Virus record (IMG/VR): IMGVR_UViG_3300031950_000009
Coordinates: 1-31,033 of that record
Source: a virus
Length of the DNA: 31,033 nucleotides
Direction: 5' to 3' (one strand)
Part shown: in pieces, positions 1 to 9,935 of the stretch
How positions within the stretch are numbered: the stretch's first letter is position 1
Layout of the letters: each line of letters opens with the position of its first letter
Notes under the pieces: generated by a model
What the model saw: the letters and a program-made list of their open reading frames with translations, nothing else
Databases searched by the model: none
Told to the model about the DNA's origin: nothing
Made by a program: the position numbers and the translations under genes

Positions 1-2355
1 CTGCTTGCCATCTCGCAGATGATGAGCAAGGGCACGGTGCAGGCCGAAGAACTGCGCGGACAGCTTGGCGAGCGTATCCCAGGCGCATTCCAGATTGCCG
101 CGCGCGCGATGGGCGTGACCACGTCCGCGCTGTCGGAAATGCTCGACCGTGGTCAATTGCTGGCCGATGACTTTTTGCCGAAGTTTGCAGAGCAGCTCGC
201 GAAGGAAATCCCCGCCAGCGCAGAAACGATGGGCGCTGCCGTCAACCGCGTCGCAAACGCGGCAACGCAAGCCATGCAGTTGATCGGCGGCGCGCTTGCG
301 GACGCCATTGACAAGGCGATGGGGCTCAAAGAAGCCAGCAAGGCGTTGGCGCAGGAAGATGGCATTGCAGAGTTCGCGCGCAAATCGGCCAAGGCCATCG
401 CTATGCTCATCGACGTGGCGCGCGAGTTGGTGATGTTCGTGCCGAACGTGCTACGCACCATTGGTGGATCCATTGCTGCCGTGGCGCGCGATATTAAGTT
501 CGTCTTCGACATCGCGGCAGCCGTGCTCTCGTATGGCGTAGGCGAAAAGGGCAAGGCGGCGATGAAGCGTGCGCTGGATGAGCGCAACGCATTCGTGGCG
601 GCCTACAACGAGGACATGATGGAGCGCTGGTTCCCGAAGCTGATCACCGAGCGGGTGGACGAGTTTTTTGCCAAGCTGCGCGAGGAGCAGGCCAAGGCCG
701 CATCGAAGACGGCGCAATATCTGGAAGCCTCATTGACGGCGGAGCAGCGCAAGACGCTAGATGCGATCCGGTCGAACGAGGAAAAGCTCGCAGCCGAGTA
801 CAAGGCCCACGCGGCCAATCTGTATGCAGCCCTGACAAGCGGGGCCATGGAGATCGAGGAGTACAACAAGGCGCGCGCGAAACTCGAGGCCTGGTACAAG
901 GAGCAGCTTGGCAAGTCGCGCAAGGGAAAGTCCGGAACGTCCGGCGCCGTCACAGCCAGGATTGCGCAAATCAAATCCGAAGCCGAGGCCGAGTTCGCCC
1001 TGCTCAAGGACAGCCTTGACCGGCAAAAGCGCCTGCTTGACGCGGCGCTCGAGGACCGCCTGGTATCGATCCGCGACTACTACGCGCGCAAAACCGCCAT
1101 CGAACAGCAGGCGATTGATGCGGAGATCGCCCGTCGCCAGCAGGAACTGGCGGCACAGCGCGCCATCGCCGCCAACCAGCGGGCCAGCGAAGACGCGCGC
1201 TTGCGCGCACAGGGCGAGGTCAAGAAGCTGGAGGCCGAGCTGATCGTGCTCAACAACCGGCGCGCTGACGTGGCGCTGGACAACGCCCGCAAGGCGGCCG
1301 CTGCCGAGCGCGAGCTGGCCAACGAGCTCGCCCGTGTGCGCGAGCGGATGGCGGAGATTGCTGGCGGAGCAGGCGGCGAAGTCACGCGCGCGCGTCTGGA
1401 ACGCGAGTATCAACCGATCATCGAGCGGCTGCAGCGCATGGGCGACACGGCTGGCGCGGCAGATGTCCGCCGCCTGATCGATGCCGAGTCTGCTATTGCC
1501 GAGCTTGCCAAGCTAGAGCGCCAATACCAGGCCGCCACCGAGCGTATGGCCATCCGCGAGCGCGAGCTGCAGGTGCAAAAAGAGGCCGGGATGATCACCG
1601 AGTCGCAGATGCGGCGCGAGATCATCACGCTGCATCAGCAAACGGCCGCAGAGGTGGAAGGGCTGATCCCGAAGATGCAGGAACTGGCCGCCTCCACAGG
1701 GTCGGAGGAAGCCATCAACCGGGTGGCGCGTCTCAAGGTTGAGGTCGCCAGCCTCAAGACCGAAATCGACGACGTGGCCACCCGCATTAACGGCGACGTC
1801 GAGATCGCCTTTGTGGCCTTGTTTGAGCGGATTGGCACCGGCGCAAAGAGCGCAAAGGAGGCCTTCCTCGACTTCGCCCGCGCAGTGATTGCCAGCCTGC
1901 AGCGCATCGCCGCGCAGAAGCTGGCCGAGCAGATTTTTGGCAGCTTCGGCAGGAGCGGTGGAGGCATCGGCGGCTTCTTCGCCGCGCTGTTCAAGGGCTT
2001 TTCCGCTGGCGGGCCGGTGCCTGGCACGGGCACAAGCGACACCGTGCCCGCCATGCTCACACCGGGCGAGTACGTCATCCGGCGCGACGTGGCGCGGCGC
2101 ATTGGCTACCGGATGCTTGATGCCATCAACGGCGGCGGCTGGCTGCCCAGTGTGAGCATCGGGCGGCTGGCCTTTGCCTCTGGTGGGGCGGTGCCGACCG
2201 TCACCCAAGCCAACGCGCCGTCACAATCCGTGCGCATCGTCAACGTGGTCGATCCGGCGCTGGCCGCGGACTATCTCAACTCGTCCGCCGGCGAGCGCAC
2301 CATTCTCAACATCCTGCAACGCAATGCGGGGGCAGTTCGGCAAGTGCTAAGCTGA
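1..2355 (+). CDS. Tail tape measure protein, 5'-truncated by window edge
   Basis: The reading frame is open from base 1; the first internal ATG is at 19, so the true start lies upstream. About 784 residues are visible. The start of the visible part, with [20 protein letters not shown], resembles the conserved tape-measure domain of siphovirus tail length proteins. It is followed by hydrophobic helices and long Ala/Glu/Arg-rich coiled-coil stretches (roughly visible residues 200-580). The end has the usual glycine-rich tail: [19 protein letters not shown], then a [16 protein letters not shown] segment, as in many lambda- and D3112-type tape measures. The protein sets tail length and is probably injected with the DNA. 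Tail-tip genes follow directly, as expected. Confidence 0.9.
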   Translation: MLAISQMMSKGTVQAEELRGQLGERIPGAFQIAARAMGVTTSALSEMLDRGQLLADDFLPKFAEQLAKEIPASAETMGAAVNRVANAATQAMQLIGGALADAIDKAMGLKEASKALAQEDGIAEFARKSAKAIAMLIDVARELVMFVPNVLRTIGGSIAAVARDIKFVFDIAAAVLSYGVGEKGKAAMKRALDERNAFVAAYNEDMMERWFPKLITERVDEFFAKLREEQAKAASKTAQYLEASLTAEQRKTLDAIRSNEEKLAAEYKAHAANLYAALTSGAMEIEEYNKARAKLEAWYKEQLGKSRKGKSGTSGAVTARIAQIKSEAEAEFALLKDSLDRQKRLLDAALEDRLVSIRDYYARKTAIEQQAIDAEIARRQQELAAQRAIAANQRASEDARLRAQGEVKKLEAELIVLNNRRADVALDNARKAAAAERELANELARVRERMAEIAGGAGGEVTRARLEREYQPIIERLQRMGDTAGAADVRRLIDAESAIAELAKLERQYQAATERMAIRERELQVQKEAGMITESQMRREIITLHQQTAAEVEGLIPKMQELAASTGSEEAINRVARLKVEVASLKTEIDDVATRINGDVEIAFVALFERIGTGAKSAKEAFLDFARAVIASLQRIAAQKLAEQIFGSFGRSGGGIGGFFAALFKGFSAGGPVPGTGTSDTVPAMLTPGEYVIRRDVARRIGYRMLDAINGGGWLPSVSIGRLAFASGGAVPTVTQANAPSQSVRIVNVVDPALAADYLNSSAGERTILNILQRNAGAVRQVLS

Positions 2356-2387
2356 CCTGAATAGCGCATACAGCAAGGACCACAGAC

Positions 2388-3218
2388 ATGACAGCCTACG
2401 TCGGATTCGTCGACAACTCGACGATGCTTGCCCATTACAAGATGCTCGAAAAGATCAGGGATGTCTGTCAGGCCGAGGGCTGGACCATCCTCCGCTACGA
2501 CACGTCCATCTCGAACCGTGAGCTGATAATGATGGCACCAGGCCTGTCTGGTACCGAGCAGATTTTCTGTGGGGTCTACTGCTACCAGGACAGCAACGCG
2601 GACTACTACAACCTGGCGGTGGCGACCATGAAGGGTTATGTCGCGGCCAACTCGTTCCTGACCCAGCCAGGCATCTCGCCGGTGCTTGGTGTGCCCGCCC
2701 ACAACCAGCGCATCGATTACTGGATCTCCGTGAATGGCCAGCGCCTGAATGTGGCGATGAAGGTTGGAACGCCCGTGTACGAATCCTTCGGCATCGGCAA
2801 GTTCTTCCCCTTCGCATCGCCAGGCCAATATCCGCAACCGCTATTCGCAGCTGGAATGCTGACCAGCGCCTCCGCCACGCGTTATTCCGAGACGACCCAC
2901 TCCATGCCGTGGAAAGGCAATCGCGGCAACCTGCGCATGCATTTCAACGACGGCACCTGGAAGACGCCGCTTACTACGCCATGGGGCCAATCTACGATGG
3001 CCAATTACTGCCGTCCGGCTGAGACCACTTACGCACTCTATCCGGTGATGCTCTACGACTCCGGAAACATCTACGGTGTGCTGGACGGGATCTACCATGT
3101 CACCGGCTTCAACAACGTCGTCGAGAACACGCTCGTTATCGACGGTAAGAACTACGTCGTCATCCAGGACGTCGGCCGCACGTCCTTTGGCGACTATTTT
3201 GCACTGGAGCTCTCCTGA
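2388..3218 (+). CDS. Tail-tip/baseplate protein, D3112/JBD30-type position
   Basis: This 276-residue protein has no motif I can name. It starts MTAYVGFVDNSTML and is rich in aromatic residues and beta-type sequence, consistent with a structural protein. It is the first gene after the tape measure and overlaps the next start by one base. In Mu-like siphoviruses of the D3112/JBD30 group, a run of about 300, 300, 550 and 270 residue proteins sits at this place and builds the distal tail, and the sizes here match. Its N-terminal 90 residues follow a pattern similar to the next protein (short helix, GW, then a D-x-S/I strand), so the two may be paralogues. A plausible ribosome site (AAGGA) precedes the ATG. 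Confidence 0.7.
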   Translation: MTAYVGFVDNSTMLAHYKMLEKIRDVCQAEGWTILRYDTSISNRELIMMAPGLSGTEQIFCGVYCYQDSNADYYNLAVATMKGYVAANSFLTQPGISPVLGVPAHNQRIDYWISVNGQRLNVAMKVGTPVYESFGIGKFFPFASPGQYPQPLFAAGMLTSASATRYSETTHSMPWKGNRGNLRMHFNDGTWKTPLTTPWGQSTMANYCRPAETTYALYPVMLYDSGNIYGVLDGIYHVTGFNNVVENTLVIDGKNYVVIQDVGRTSFGDYFALELS

Positions 3219-4156
3219 TGCCATACGTCACTGGGCTGGCCAATAACGCCAGCGATCTGCTCAACGCTGTAGTCAATGCCGCAACCAACAACGGTTGGTC
3301 CTGGGACGCCAGCTACAGCATGCTCTACAAAGGCGACATCTACGGTCGCCTGACAGTCAGCGGCCTGAACCTCTTGGTACAGGCTGCGCTCGGCTACTCC
3401 GGCTCCACGCTGATCACGCCAGCGGACAGCATGGTCGGAATCACCGACCTGCTGCGGGCATCAGGTAATACGCTGCTGAGCTATCCGTTGACCTACCACA
3501 TCTTCATACACACGAACCCAGACGACATCATCGTTGCCGTCAATTACCAGGTGATGTGGTGGCAATGGCTGGCGATAGGCCAAGCCAGAAACTTTGGCGT
3601 GCTTGGCAATGCCATCTGGCATTGGGGCACCGCGGTCTCCTACTTCGACCCCGCCAATGGCGTGGCGGTCCACGTGGGCGGCTGGACACATAGTAATTGG
3701 TATAATGGCCACACCGCTGGCGCACCGTTCTGGCAAGCCTACAACAACGGCGGCGTCAAGAACAGTGCCATCTACCTAAACTTCAATGGCCACGGTTGGT
3801 GGTACAACCCGTTGGGTGATGGAAATTCGCCCCCGAATAATGCACGGGCCACCATTGCAGCAGGGACGCTGCTGCCGACCCAGCCCAATACCTGGAACGG
3901 GGAAGCCGTTCTGGTGCGCATCCACATCATGGCCGCGCAACCGTCTGGCTTCTGGTCGCACGTCGCGGAGCTCCCGCATTTGCGGATGACGCGCAACGAC
4001 AACATCAATGACGGTCAAATCCTGACCCTTGGGTCCGAGCGCTGGTTCGTCGCGCCGGTGTATCGCAAGAATACCGCGAGCCGTGACGGATCGTTTTGGA
4101 ACAGCGCAAACCACTCCGGGACGATCGCGATGGCTGTCCGCTACGACGGCCCATGA
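3218..4156 (+). CDS. Tail-tip/baseplate protein, second of the pair
   Basis: This 312-residue protein is very rich in Trp, Tyr and Asn. The C-terminal part runs HLRMTRNDNINDGQILTLG, then SERWFVAPVYRKN and HSGTIAMAVRY. I associate this ending with conserved tail proteins of D3112-like phages, from memory rather than a search. The start codon overlaps the stop of the upstream gene (TGATG), implying coupled translation. It is probably a distal-tail or receptor-contact component, because such aromatic-rich beta proteins form tail hubs. The exact role is inferred from position only. Confidence 0.7.
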   Translation: MPYVTGLANNASDLLNAVVNAATNNGWSWDASYSMLYKGDIYGRLTVSGLNLLVQAALGYSGSTLITPADSMVGITDLLRASGNTLLSYPLTYHIFIHTNPDDIIVAVNYQVMWWQWLAIGQARNFGVLGNAIWHWGTAVSYFDPANGVAVHVGGWTHSNWYNGHTAGAPFWQAYNNGGVKNSAIYLNFNGHGWWYNPLGDGNSPPNNARATIAAGTLLPTQPNTWNGEAVLVRIHIMAAQPSGFWSHVAELPHLRMTRNDNINDGQILTLGSERWFVAPVYRKNTASRDGSFWNSANHSGTIAMAVRYDGP

Positions 4157-4189
4157 TCCTCCACTTTCACATCATTCTAGAGCTTTGGC

Positions 4190-5881
4190 ATGCCCGTACT
4201 GACAGGCATAGTGCTTGATCCCGCCCAGGCTGGCTCGCTGAACCCACTCCTGAGTGCCGACGGATATCAGGTTGCCGCGATCTATCCGTACACCGCCAGT
4301 GATACGCCACGTGCAGTGATAGGCCCGCGAAGCTACGCAACCAACATCACAGTTCCTGCGCAGCGAGCGCTGATAGGCATTCATGCGCAGAGCTATTTTG
4401 AGGACTATTACTTCCGCGTGCACATCAGGCCGGCTGCCATCGATGTTGGCAACCTGATCTCGACGCAGCAGCGGCAGTTCGAGGTGTGGAACGCGCACCT
4501 CGAATCCAGGACGTTGAACACCATCAACAAGACCGGAACATACTCCGGCCTAGAGCTGTCGGATGCACCGCTGCCGCCGGCCGCGTACGGGCCTCTGCAA
4601 TCTTACGTGTACACCCTCATGGCGAAGGTGGCAGGCGACCCGGTGATCAATGCGACATTCGAGTTCGTCTTCGGCTCTGAGCACGTTTCCATTCGTATCA
4701 CCGGTCGCCGCGTGGTGATCTGGGCGATCCGCCCGGACTGGAGCTATGGCATCACCGAGCGGCTGGAGTGGCTCACGGATGTGCTCACGGCCAACAACGG
4801 GATGGAGCAGCGTGTGCGGCTGCGCAAAAACGCGAGGCGCATGCTGGAAATGGCGTGGCTTGCGCAAGGGCAACGAGCAATGATGGCCGATACGCTGCTC
4901 ACCGGCTGGGGCAGCCGCAAATACTGTGTGCCGGTGTGGATGGAGCGGGATCGTGCCGCTGCGCCCATCTCAGCGGGTGCGACCACCATCACGGTCACCA
5001 ATGCGTCGCTCAAGGACTATGCCGTGGGCGGCTATGTGGTGCTGTGGGCAGACGAGACATTGGCTGAGGCCATCGAGATTGCAGCGATTGCAGGCAACAC
5101 GCTCACGCTCATGACCCCGGCGGAGAACAGTTATCCTGCGGGCACGTCCATCTGTCCAGCGATGTTTGGGCGCATCGATGGCGATGTGCAGGTGCGGCAT
5201 GTGCGATCAGATGCACTGGCCGGGATAGTGCGCTTCCTCGACGAAATGGCCAAAGACAGGCAACCAACCGAAATCGGGCCAACATGGCAGGGCTACGTCG
5301 TGCTGGACGAGCGGCCTGACTACAGCGAAGATCAGGACTCCACTTGGAGCCGGACGCTTGAGGTGCTGGACAGTCTCACCGGCATGATGATGGTGGACGA
5401 TACGACAGGCTTCCCCATCGTCCGCCGCACCTATACCTGGCTTGTGAGCGGGCTGCCCGCCATCGATCGCTGGAAAAAATGGGCCGCCGCGCGCGCCGGC
5501 CGGCTCAATGCCCTGTGGTTGCCCAGTTTCATGGACGACATCGAGATCATCCAGGACATACAGCCTTCAGCAACCGCCGTCACGGTGCGCAATGGGTTGA
5601 ATGCGCGCTACGGGGCGGGCATGCCGAACCGCGCAGCGATCCGCATCGAGACGACAGGCGGCCAGGTCTTCCATCGCCGCGTGACGGGTATCGCCGAAAT
5701 CAGCGCAGATGCAGAGCAGATCGCCATGGATTCGTCGCTTGGCGTTCTGGTGCCCGTGCCGAACATCCGCCGCGCCATGTGGGTGAGTCTGGCGAGACTG
5801 GAGTCTGACGCCATCGAGATCCACTACGAAACCGACAGCATCGCGCGCATTCAGGCGACGTTCAGGATTGTGACGCAATGA
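4190..5881 (+). CDS. Large tail-tip protein (about 560 aa)
   Basis: The 563 residues start MPVLTGIVLDPAQAG and contain a likely beta-rich insert around residues 260-330 (AGATTITVTNASLKDYAVGG) that resembles the small beta domain carried by many phage tail-hub proteins. Size and order (after two roughly 300 aa proteins and before a BR0599-family protein) match the third tail-tip gene of D3112/JBD30-type phages. No enzyme motif is seen. The gene is separated from its upstream neighbour by 33 bases and overlaps the following gene by ATGA, so it belongs to the same late operon. The function is inferred from position: baseplate or tail-tip assembly. Confidence 0.7.
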   Translation: MPVLTGIVLDPAQAGSLNPLLSADGYQVAAIYPYTASDTPRAVIGPRSYATNITVPAQRALIGIHAQSYFEDYYFRVHIRPAAIDVGNLISTQQRQFEVWNAHLESRTLNTINKTGTYSGLELSDAPLPPAAYGPLQSYVYTLMAKVAGDPVINATFEFVFGSEHVSIRITGRRVVIWAIRPDWSYGITERLEWLTDVLTANNGMEQRVRLRKNARRMLEMAWLAQGQRAMMADTLLTGWGSRKYCVPVWMERDRAAAPISAGATTITVTNASLKDYAVGGYVVLWADETLAEAIEIAAIAGNTLTLMTPAENSYPAGTSICPAMFGRIDGDVQVRHVRSDALAGIVRFLDEMAKDRQPTEIGPTWQGYVVLDERPDYSEDQDSTWSRTLEVLDSLTGMMMVDDTTGFPIVRRTYTWLVSGLPAIDRWKKWAAARAGRLNALWLPSFMDDIEIIQDIQPSATAVTVRNGLNARYGAGMPNRAAIRIETTGGQVFHRRVTGIAEISADAEQIAMDSSLGVLVPVPNIRRAMWVSLARLESDAIEIHYETDSIARIQATFRIVTQ

Positions 5882-6681
5882 GCTACGTGGGACAGGAAGC
5901 AAGCCAATCCTCAGGCCACCCGGTGGAGCTGTACCGGTTTGCACTTGGGGCCAACAAGTGGCTGTTCACATCTGGGCAGACAGAGGCGGTCTATCAGTCC
6001 GAGACCTACGAGCCGACCGCGATCCGGCGATCCGGCATCGAGCAGGGCAACGAGATCAACCGGTCAGGCCTTGAGATTGTGCTGCCGCGCGATAACGCAC
6101 TCGCCGCGCTGTTCATTGCCAGCCCGCCTGAAGGCTTGGTCTCCGTCACGATCTACCGCTATCACGCGACCGACACCGCCAATGAGGTCATCGTACTCTG
6201 GAAGGGCCGCGTTGGCGGGGCGCGACTCTCCGGTTCCGAGCTCGTGCTCAAATGCGAGCCGATCGCCACCAGCCTCAAGCGCCCAGGGTTGCGCGCGCGG
6301 TATCAATTGCTCTGCAGGCATCCGCTGTATTCTGCTGGCTGCGGAGTGGCCAAGGAATCATTCATGACGAGCGGCACGGTGACTTCTATCTCCGGCGCGA
6401 CGGTGCAGGTTACCGCTGCTGCTAGCAAGCCGGATGGCTATTTCGTGGCCGGGATGCTGGCGACGAACAATGGCCAGCGGATGATCGTCGGTCATGCTGG
6501 ATCGAATGTCACGCTGGTTGCGCCGATGCCGTCACTTGCCATCGGCGATTCTGCGCGGCTTTATGCTGGATGCGACCATTCAACGGCCACTTGCCTGAAC
6601 CGGTTCAACAACCTTGCAAATTTTGGCGGGTTCCCGTACATCCCGCGGAAAAACCCGTTCTCCGGCGATGCAATCGTGTGA
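5878..6681 (+). CDS. Phage BR0599/DUF2163-family tail protein
   Basis: The 267-residue protein has a C-terminal signature typical of the phage BR0599 family: LLCRHPLYSAGCGV near residue 150, then a closing block with CDHSTATCLNRFNNLANFGG followed by PYIPRKNPF. The spaced cysteines and the NFGG-x-P-x-IP ending are the recognisable elements. Family members are tail-tip proteins encoded just upstream of the host-specificity (J-like) protein; in relatives with gene-transfer-agent-like tails this is the hub region. The ATG overlaps the stop of the upstream gene (ATGA). Confidence 0.85.
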   Translation: MSYVGQEASQSSGHPVELYRFALGANKWLFTSGQTEAVYQSETYEPTAIRRSGIEQGNEINRSGLEIVLPRDNALAALFIASPPEGLVSVTIYRYHATDTANEVIVLWKGRVGGARLSGSELVLKCEPIATSLKRPGLRARYQLLCRHPLYSAGCGVAKESFMTSGTVTSISGATVQVTAAASKPDGYFVAGMLATNNGQRMIVGHAGSNVTLVAPMPSLAIGDSARLYAGCDHSTATCLNRFNNLANFGGFPYIPRKNPFSGDAIV

Positions 6682-6690
6682 GGTGCGCGC

Positions 6691-6930
6691 ATGTGGAATT
6701 TCCTGCTGACATGGGTCGTCACCACCGTTCTTTCCGCGCTGCTGGCCCCACGTCCAAAGGTTCAGGACGCCCAGCCAGGACAGATCGGCGAGAAGAGCAT
6801 TCCGATTGCCAGCCAGGACGCGCCGATCCCGGTGCTCTTCGGCACGCGCGTGCTGTCGCAACCGAACGTGGTGTGGTACGGCGACGTTCAGGTGCAGCCA
6901 ATACGCAAGTCATCCGGGGGCAAGAAGTGA
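6691..6930 (+). CDS. Small tail-tip protein with hydrophobic N-terminus
   Basis: The protein has 79 residues. The first 18 (MWNFLLTWVVTTVLSALL) are hydrophobic and could be a membrane helix or a buried hub helix. The rest contains IASQDAPIPVLFGTRVLSQP, a turn pattern also found at the start of J-like tail-tip proteins (the IP-x-xFGTR element). It sits between the BR0599-family gene and a further small gene and overlaps the latter by one base. D3112-type phages have a similar small gene here. It probably assists or completes assembly of the J-like protein. Confidence 0.65.
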   Translation: MWNFLLTWVVTTVLSALLAPRPKVQDAQPGQIGEKSIPIASQDAPIPVLFGTRVLSQPNVVWYGDVQVQPIRKSSGGKK

Positions 6931-7130
6931 TGACGCAAATCATGGCCCGCCTCGAACACGCCCGCGCCATTGGCTACTGCGCCCGCGGCATGCGCCGGTG
7001 GTTCGAGGGCCGCGAGCATACCTGGCAGGAGTTTGTTTCATTCGGCGTGCCTGTGGAATGGCTGCGCGCCACCGGTGACGAGATGGCGATCCGTGTGGCG
7101 GAAGAGGCCGAACGCGAGGCAGCAGCATGA
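6930..7130 (+). CDS. Small tail-region protein, unknown
   Basis: This 66-residue basic helical protein starts MTQIMARLEHARAIGYCARG. The start at 6930 overlaps the TGA of the preceding gene and its own stop overlaps the ATG of the next gene (ATGA), so all three are translationally chained. No motif is recognised. Position and size match the second small gene before the J-like protein in D3112-type phages. An in-frame extension back to 6570 exists but would run inside the BR0599-family gene, so it is not used. Confidence 0.65.
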   Translation: MTQIMARLEHARAIGYCARGMRRWFEGREHTWQEFVSFGVPVEWLRATGDEMAIRVAEEAEREAAA

Positions 7131-9316
7131 GCGGCGGCAAGAAGAGTGTCACGGTCGGCTATTGGTATGGACTAGGCATGCACATGGTGCTGTGCCATGG
7201 TCCGGTCGATGAGGTGACAGAGGTCATCGTCGGCGAGAAAACCGCCTGGACCGGCAGCGCCACTGGCAACACAAGCATCACGATAAGCCGACGCGACCTC
7301 TTCGGCGGCGAGGCGCGCGAGGGCGGCGTGGATGGAACGCTGGACGTGATGTTCGGAGGCGCCAGCCAGACGCCCAACGCCTACCTGCAAAGCAAGCTTG
7401 GGGCAAACATACCGGCCTTCCGCGGTGTCTTGTCCGTGGTATGGCGCGGTCTGGTGTCAGCCATGAACCCCTACATCAAGCCCTGGCGCATCCGCGTCAA
7501 GCGCATCCCGCGCGCATGGTATCCGGCCAAGGCGGAGATCAGCGGGGACGCCAATCCGGCCCACATCATCCGTGAGTGCCTGACGAATCCTACGTGGGGC
7601 ATGGGCTACCCAGACGCCGACATCGACGGCGCTAGCTTCACGGCAGCAGCAGATACGCTCTACGCGGAGGGCTTCGGGCTGTCGATCCTCTGGGATCAGG
7701 AGCAGCCGATTGAGGACTTCATACTTTCGATCCTGCGCCACATCGACGGCGTGCTCTACATCCACCCGCGCACCGGAAAGTTCACCCTCAAGCTGGCAAG
7801 GGACGATTACAGCGCGGGGGGTTTGCCCACGCTCTCGCCGTCCAACGTGTTGCGCATCGAGGAGTTCACCAGGCCATCGTGGGGCGAGATCGTCAACCAG
7901 GTCACGGTCCAATATCGGGACGGCCAAACCGATAAGGACGACAGCATCACTGTGCAGGACATCGCCGCCATCCAGCTTCAGGGAGGCGTGGTTGCGAGCA
8001 CAATCCGCTATCCTGGCATCAGCAATGGCACGCTGGCCAACAGGGTGGCCATGCGCGAGCTCAAGCAACTTTCCAGCGCGCTGGCCAAGGTGACGCTGGT
8101 AGCAAACCGAGAAGCGTCTGGTCTCGATATCGGCAGCGTCTTCAAGCTCACCTGGCCGCCGTATGGCATCACCGAGATGGTCATGCGGGTTGCGCGGATC
8201 AGCTATGGTGAGCTGACAAACGGTCAGGTGCGCATCGAGGCGGTGCAGGATATTTTCGGCCTGCCTAATGCCATCTACACCAATCCACCGCCGACCGGCT
8301 GGCAGGAACCAATCAGCCCGCCAGCACCGTGCCCGGCCCAAACGGTTTACGAGGTGCCCTACTGGCAGATCGTGAAGGACGTCGTGGGCGAGTGGCCGAG
8401 CCTGCTCAACGACATCGATCCAACCGAGGGCATTGTCGCCGCCATAGGCGCGCGTCCGAGCGCGGACGCAATCGATTACCACGCCATGCGCTGGACAGGA
8501 TCGGCCTGGGAGGACGCCGGACGCGGCACCTTTGCCCCCACAGCCTTGCTGGCTGCGGCCATGCCACAAGGTGCTGCCAACATTTCCATCGGCCTTGGCT
8601 CGCCTATTGACACCGACATGGTTGCCGTGGGCGATTTCGCGATCGTTGACAACGAGTGGCTCATGGTCACCGCCATCTCTGTCTCAACCATGACCTTTGC
8701 CCGCGGGGTGTTGGACACCGTGCCTGCTGCGCATTCGGCAGGCGCGCGGGTGTATTTCGTCGTGCCGCACTACATCGGCCACGAATACGTCACCGGAGAG
8801 ACGGCGCAGCTTCGCCTGCTGCCCAAGACAGGCAGGGGCGAGCTGAGCGTATCGTCTGCCAGCACGCTATCTCGCAGCATTCAGCAGCGCTTCATCCGGC
8901 CGTATCCGCCGGGCAATATCAAGGTCAATGGCGGTGCCTATCCTGCCGCCGTGGCCGGCGACATCACCATCACCTGGGCCAACCGCAACCGCGTGACACA
9001 GACTGCAAACGTCATCCGGCAGACCGACGGCAACATCACGCCGGAGACCGGTCAGACGACCACGATCCGCATCTATGGCGGAGCGTCGCTCACGACGCTT
9101 CGCAGGACCTTCAGCGGATTGACCGGGACAAGCCAGAGTTGGACGCTCGCCCAGATCGCCACCGATGGCGCTGGTCTGGATGGGCGCATCAGAATAGAGG
9201 TTGAATCGACGCGCACTGATTCCAACGGCACTTTCGCCAGCCTGTACAAGCACACGATAGAGACAGACAGGGCAGGCTACGGGCTACAATACGGCAACTA
9301 CTACGGAGGCATCTGA
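7127..9316 (+). CDS. Host-specificity / tail-tip J-like protein
   Basis: The 729 residues include the features of the putative phage tail protein (phage-tail_3/J-like) family. These are an N-terminal hub region, a central block (about residues 190-370) with WGEIVNQVTVQYRDGQ and GLDIGSVFKLTW, and a C-terminal beta-sandwich region from about 590 (RFIRPYPPGNIKVNG onward) that looks like a fibronectin-type or receptor-contact domain. It is shorter than lambda J (about 1,130 aa) but typical of D3112/JBD30-type tip proteins. It would sit at the tail tip and contact the cell surface. It starts within the ATGA overlap with the 66-aa gene. Confidence 0.85.
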   Translation: MSGGKKSVTVGYWYGLGMHMVLCHGPVDEVTEVIVGEKTAWTGSATGNTSITISRRDLFGGEAREGGVDGTLDVMFGGASQTPNAYLQSKLGANIPAFRGVLSVVWRGLVSAMNPYIKPWRIRVKRIPRAWYPAKAEISGDANPAHIIRECLTNPTWGMGYPDADIDGASFTAAADTLYAEGFGLSILWDQEQPIEDFILSILRHIDGVLYIHPRTGKFTLKLARDDYSAGGLPTLSPSNVLRIEEFTRPSWGEIVNQVTVQYRDGQTDKDDSITVQDIAAIQLQGGVVASTIRYPGISNGTLANRVAMRELKQLSSALAKVTLVANREASGLDIGSVFKLTWPPYGITEMVMRVARISYGELTNGQVRIEAVQDIFGLPNAIYTNPPPTGWQEPISPPAPCPAQTVYEVPYWQIVKDVVGEWPSLLNDIDPTEGIVAAIGARPSADAIDYHAMRWTGSAWEDAGRGTFAPTALLAAAMPQGAANISIGLGSPIDTDMVAVGDFAIVDNEWLMVTAISVSTMTFARGVLDTVPAAHSAGARVYFVVPHYIGHEYVTGETAQLRLLPKTGRGELSVSSASTLSRSIQQRFIRPYPPGNIKVNGGAYPAAVAGDITITWANRNRVTQTANVIRQTDGNITPETGQTTTIRIYGGASLTTLRRTFSGLTGTSQSWTLAQIATDGAGLDGRIRIEVESTRTDSNGTFASLYKHTIETDRAGYGLQYGNYYGGI

Positions 9317-9666
9317 TGCCAAGCACCGATCCCAATCTTGGACTCACCTACGGCTGGACGCTCGGAGAATCAGGCTGGCATGCCGGCATGGATGCGAATC
9401 TGAAGCGGCTTGGCGCGGTGGTCGGCCTTTCCGTCAAAGACCGCGACCTGACCACGCCGCCGGCAAGCCCTGCAAACGGCGATCGCTACATCATTCCGTC
9501 TGGCGCTACTGGCGCATGGTCAGGAAAGACAAACCAGATTGCCGTCTATATCGGCGGCACGTGGGAATACTACGTACCGAAAGTTGGCTGGCTGGCTTAC
9601 ATCGAGGACGAGTCCGTGCTCTCGGCCTACAAGACGACGGGGTGGAGCTCAGGGGTGTCGATATGA
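9316..9666 (+). CDS. DUF2793-family tail protein
   Basis: The 116 residues carry the DUF2793 pattern: TPPASPANGDRYIIPSGATG, then AWSGKTNQIAVYIGGTWEYY and a closing VGWLAYIEDE. These domains are found in phage tail fibre-like proteins directly after the J-like gene and are thought to be structural or carbohydrate-facing; no enzymatic role is known to me. The start overlaps the upstream stop (TGATG), and the stop overlaps the next start (ATGA), so the gene is coupled on both sides. Confidence 0.8.
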   Translation: MPSTDPNLGLTYGWTLGESGWHAGMDANLKRLGAVVGLSVKDRDLTTPPASPANGDRYIIPSGATGAWSGKTNQIAVYIGGTWEYYVPKVGWLAYIEDESVLSAYKTTGWSSGVSI

Positions 9667-9935
9667 AACAACGCCTGCTCAACATCGCCATCGCCCTCGA
9701 CCAACTGCTATGGGTCGTGCTGACCTTAGGCAAAGGCATGCCTGACGAGACCATCAGCGCTGCCGCGTACCGCATGGAGCAGCAGGGCAAGCTGGCCGGG
9801 CGCGTGCTGCGCCCGATCATCGATGCGCTGTTCCGGCCGCTGGAGCGCGATCATTGTCGTTTGAGCTACTGGTCGGAGATAATGGGAAATCAACTACCGA
9901 CGATTTACCGGGGCCGCCATGACATTCGAGACTGA
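9663..9935 (+). CDS. Small conserved phage protein, unknown
   Basis: The 90 residues start MKQRLLNIAIALDQLLWVVL. The hydrophobic N-terminal stretch followed by TLGKGMPDETISAAAYR is a pattern I recognise from small phage proteins encoded between tail fibre and lysis genes; the function is not known to me. I chose the ATG at 9663 because it overlaps the upstream stop. A longer frame reaching back to 9516 would overlap the DUF2793 gene by 150 bases. It may be membrane-associated and belong to the lysis cassette. Confidence 0.7.
   Translation: MKQRLLNIAIALDQLLWVVLTLGKGMPDETISAAAYRMEQQGKLAGRVLRPIIDALFRPLERDHCRLSYWSEIMGNQLPTIYRGRHDIRD

Noticed and set aside
7457-8569. 370-codon minus-strand open frame inside the J-like gene
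   Set aside because: It mirrors the coding frame of a recognised tail protein and has no motif, promoter or ribosome site of its own.
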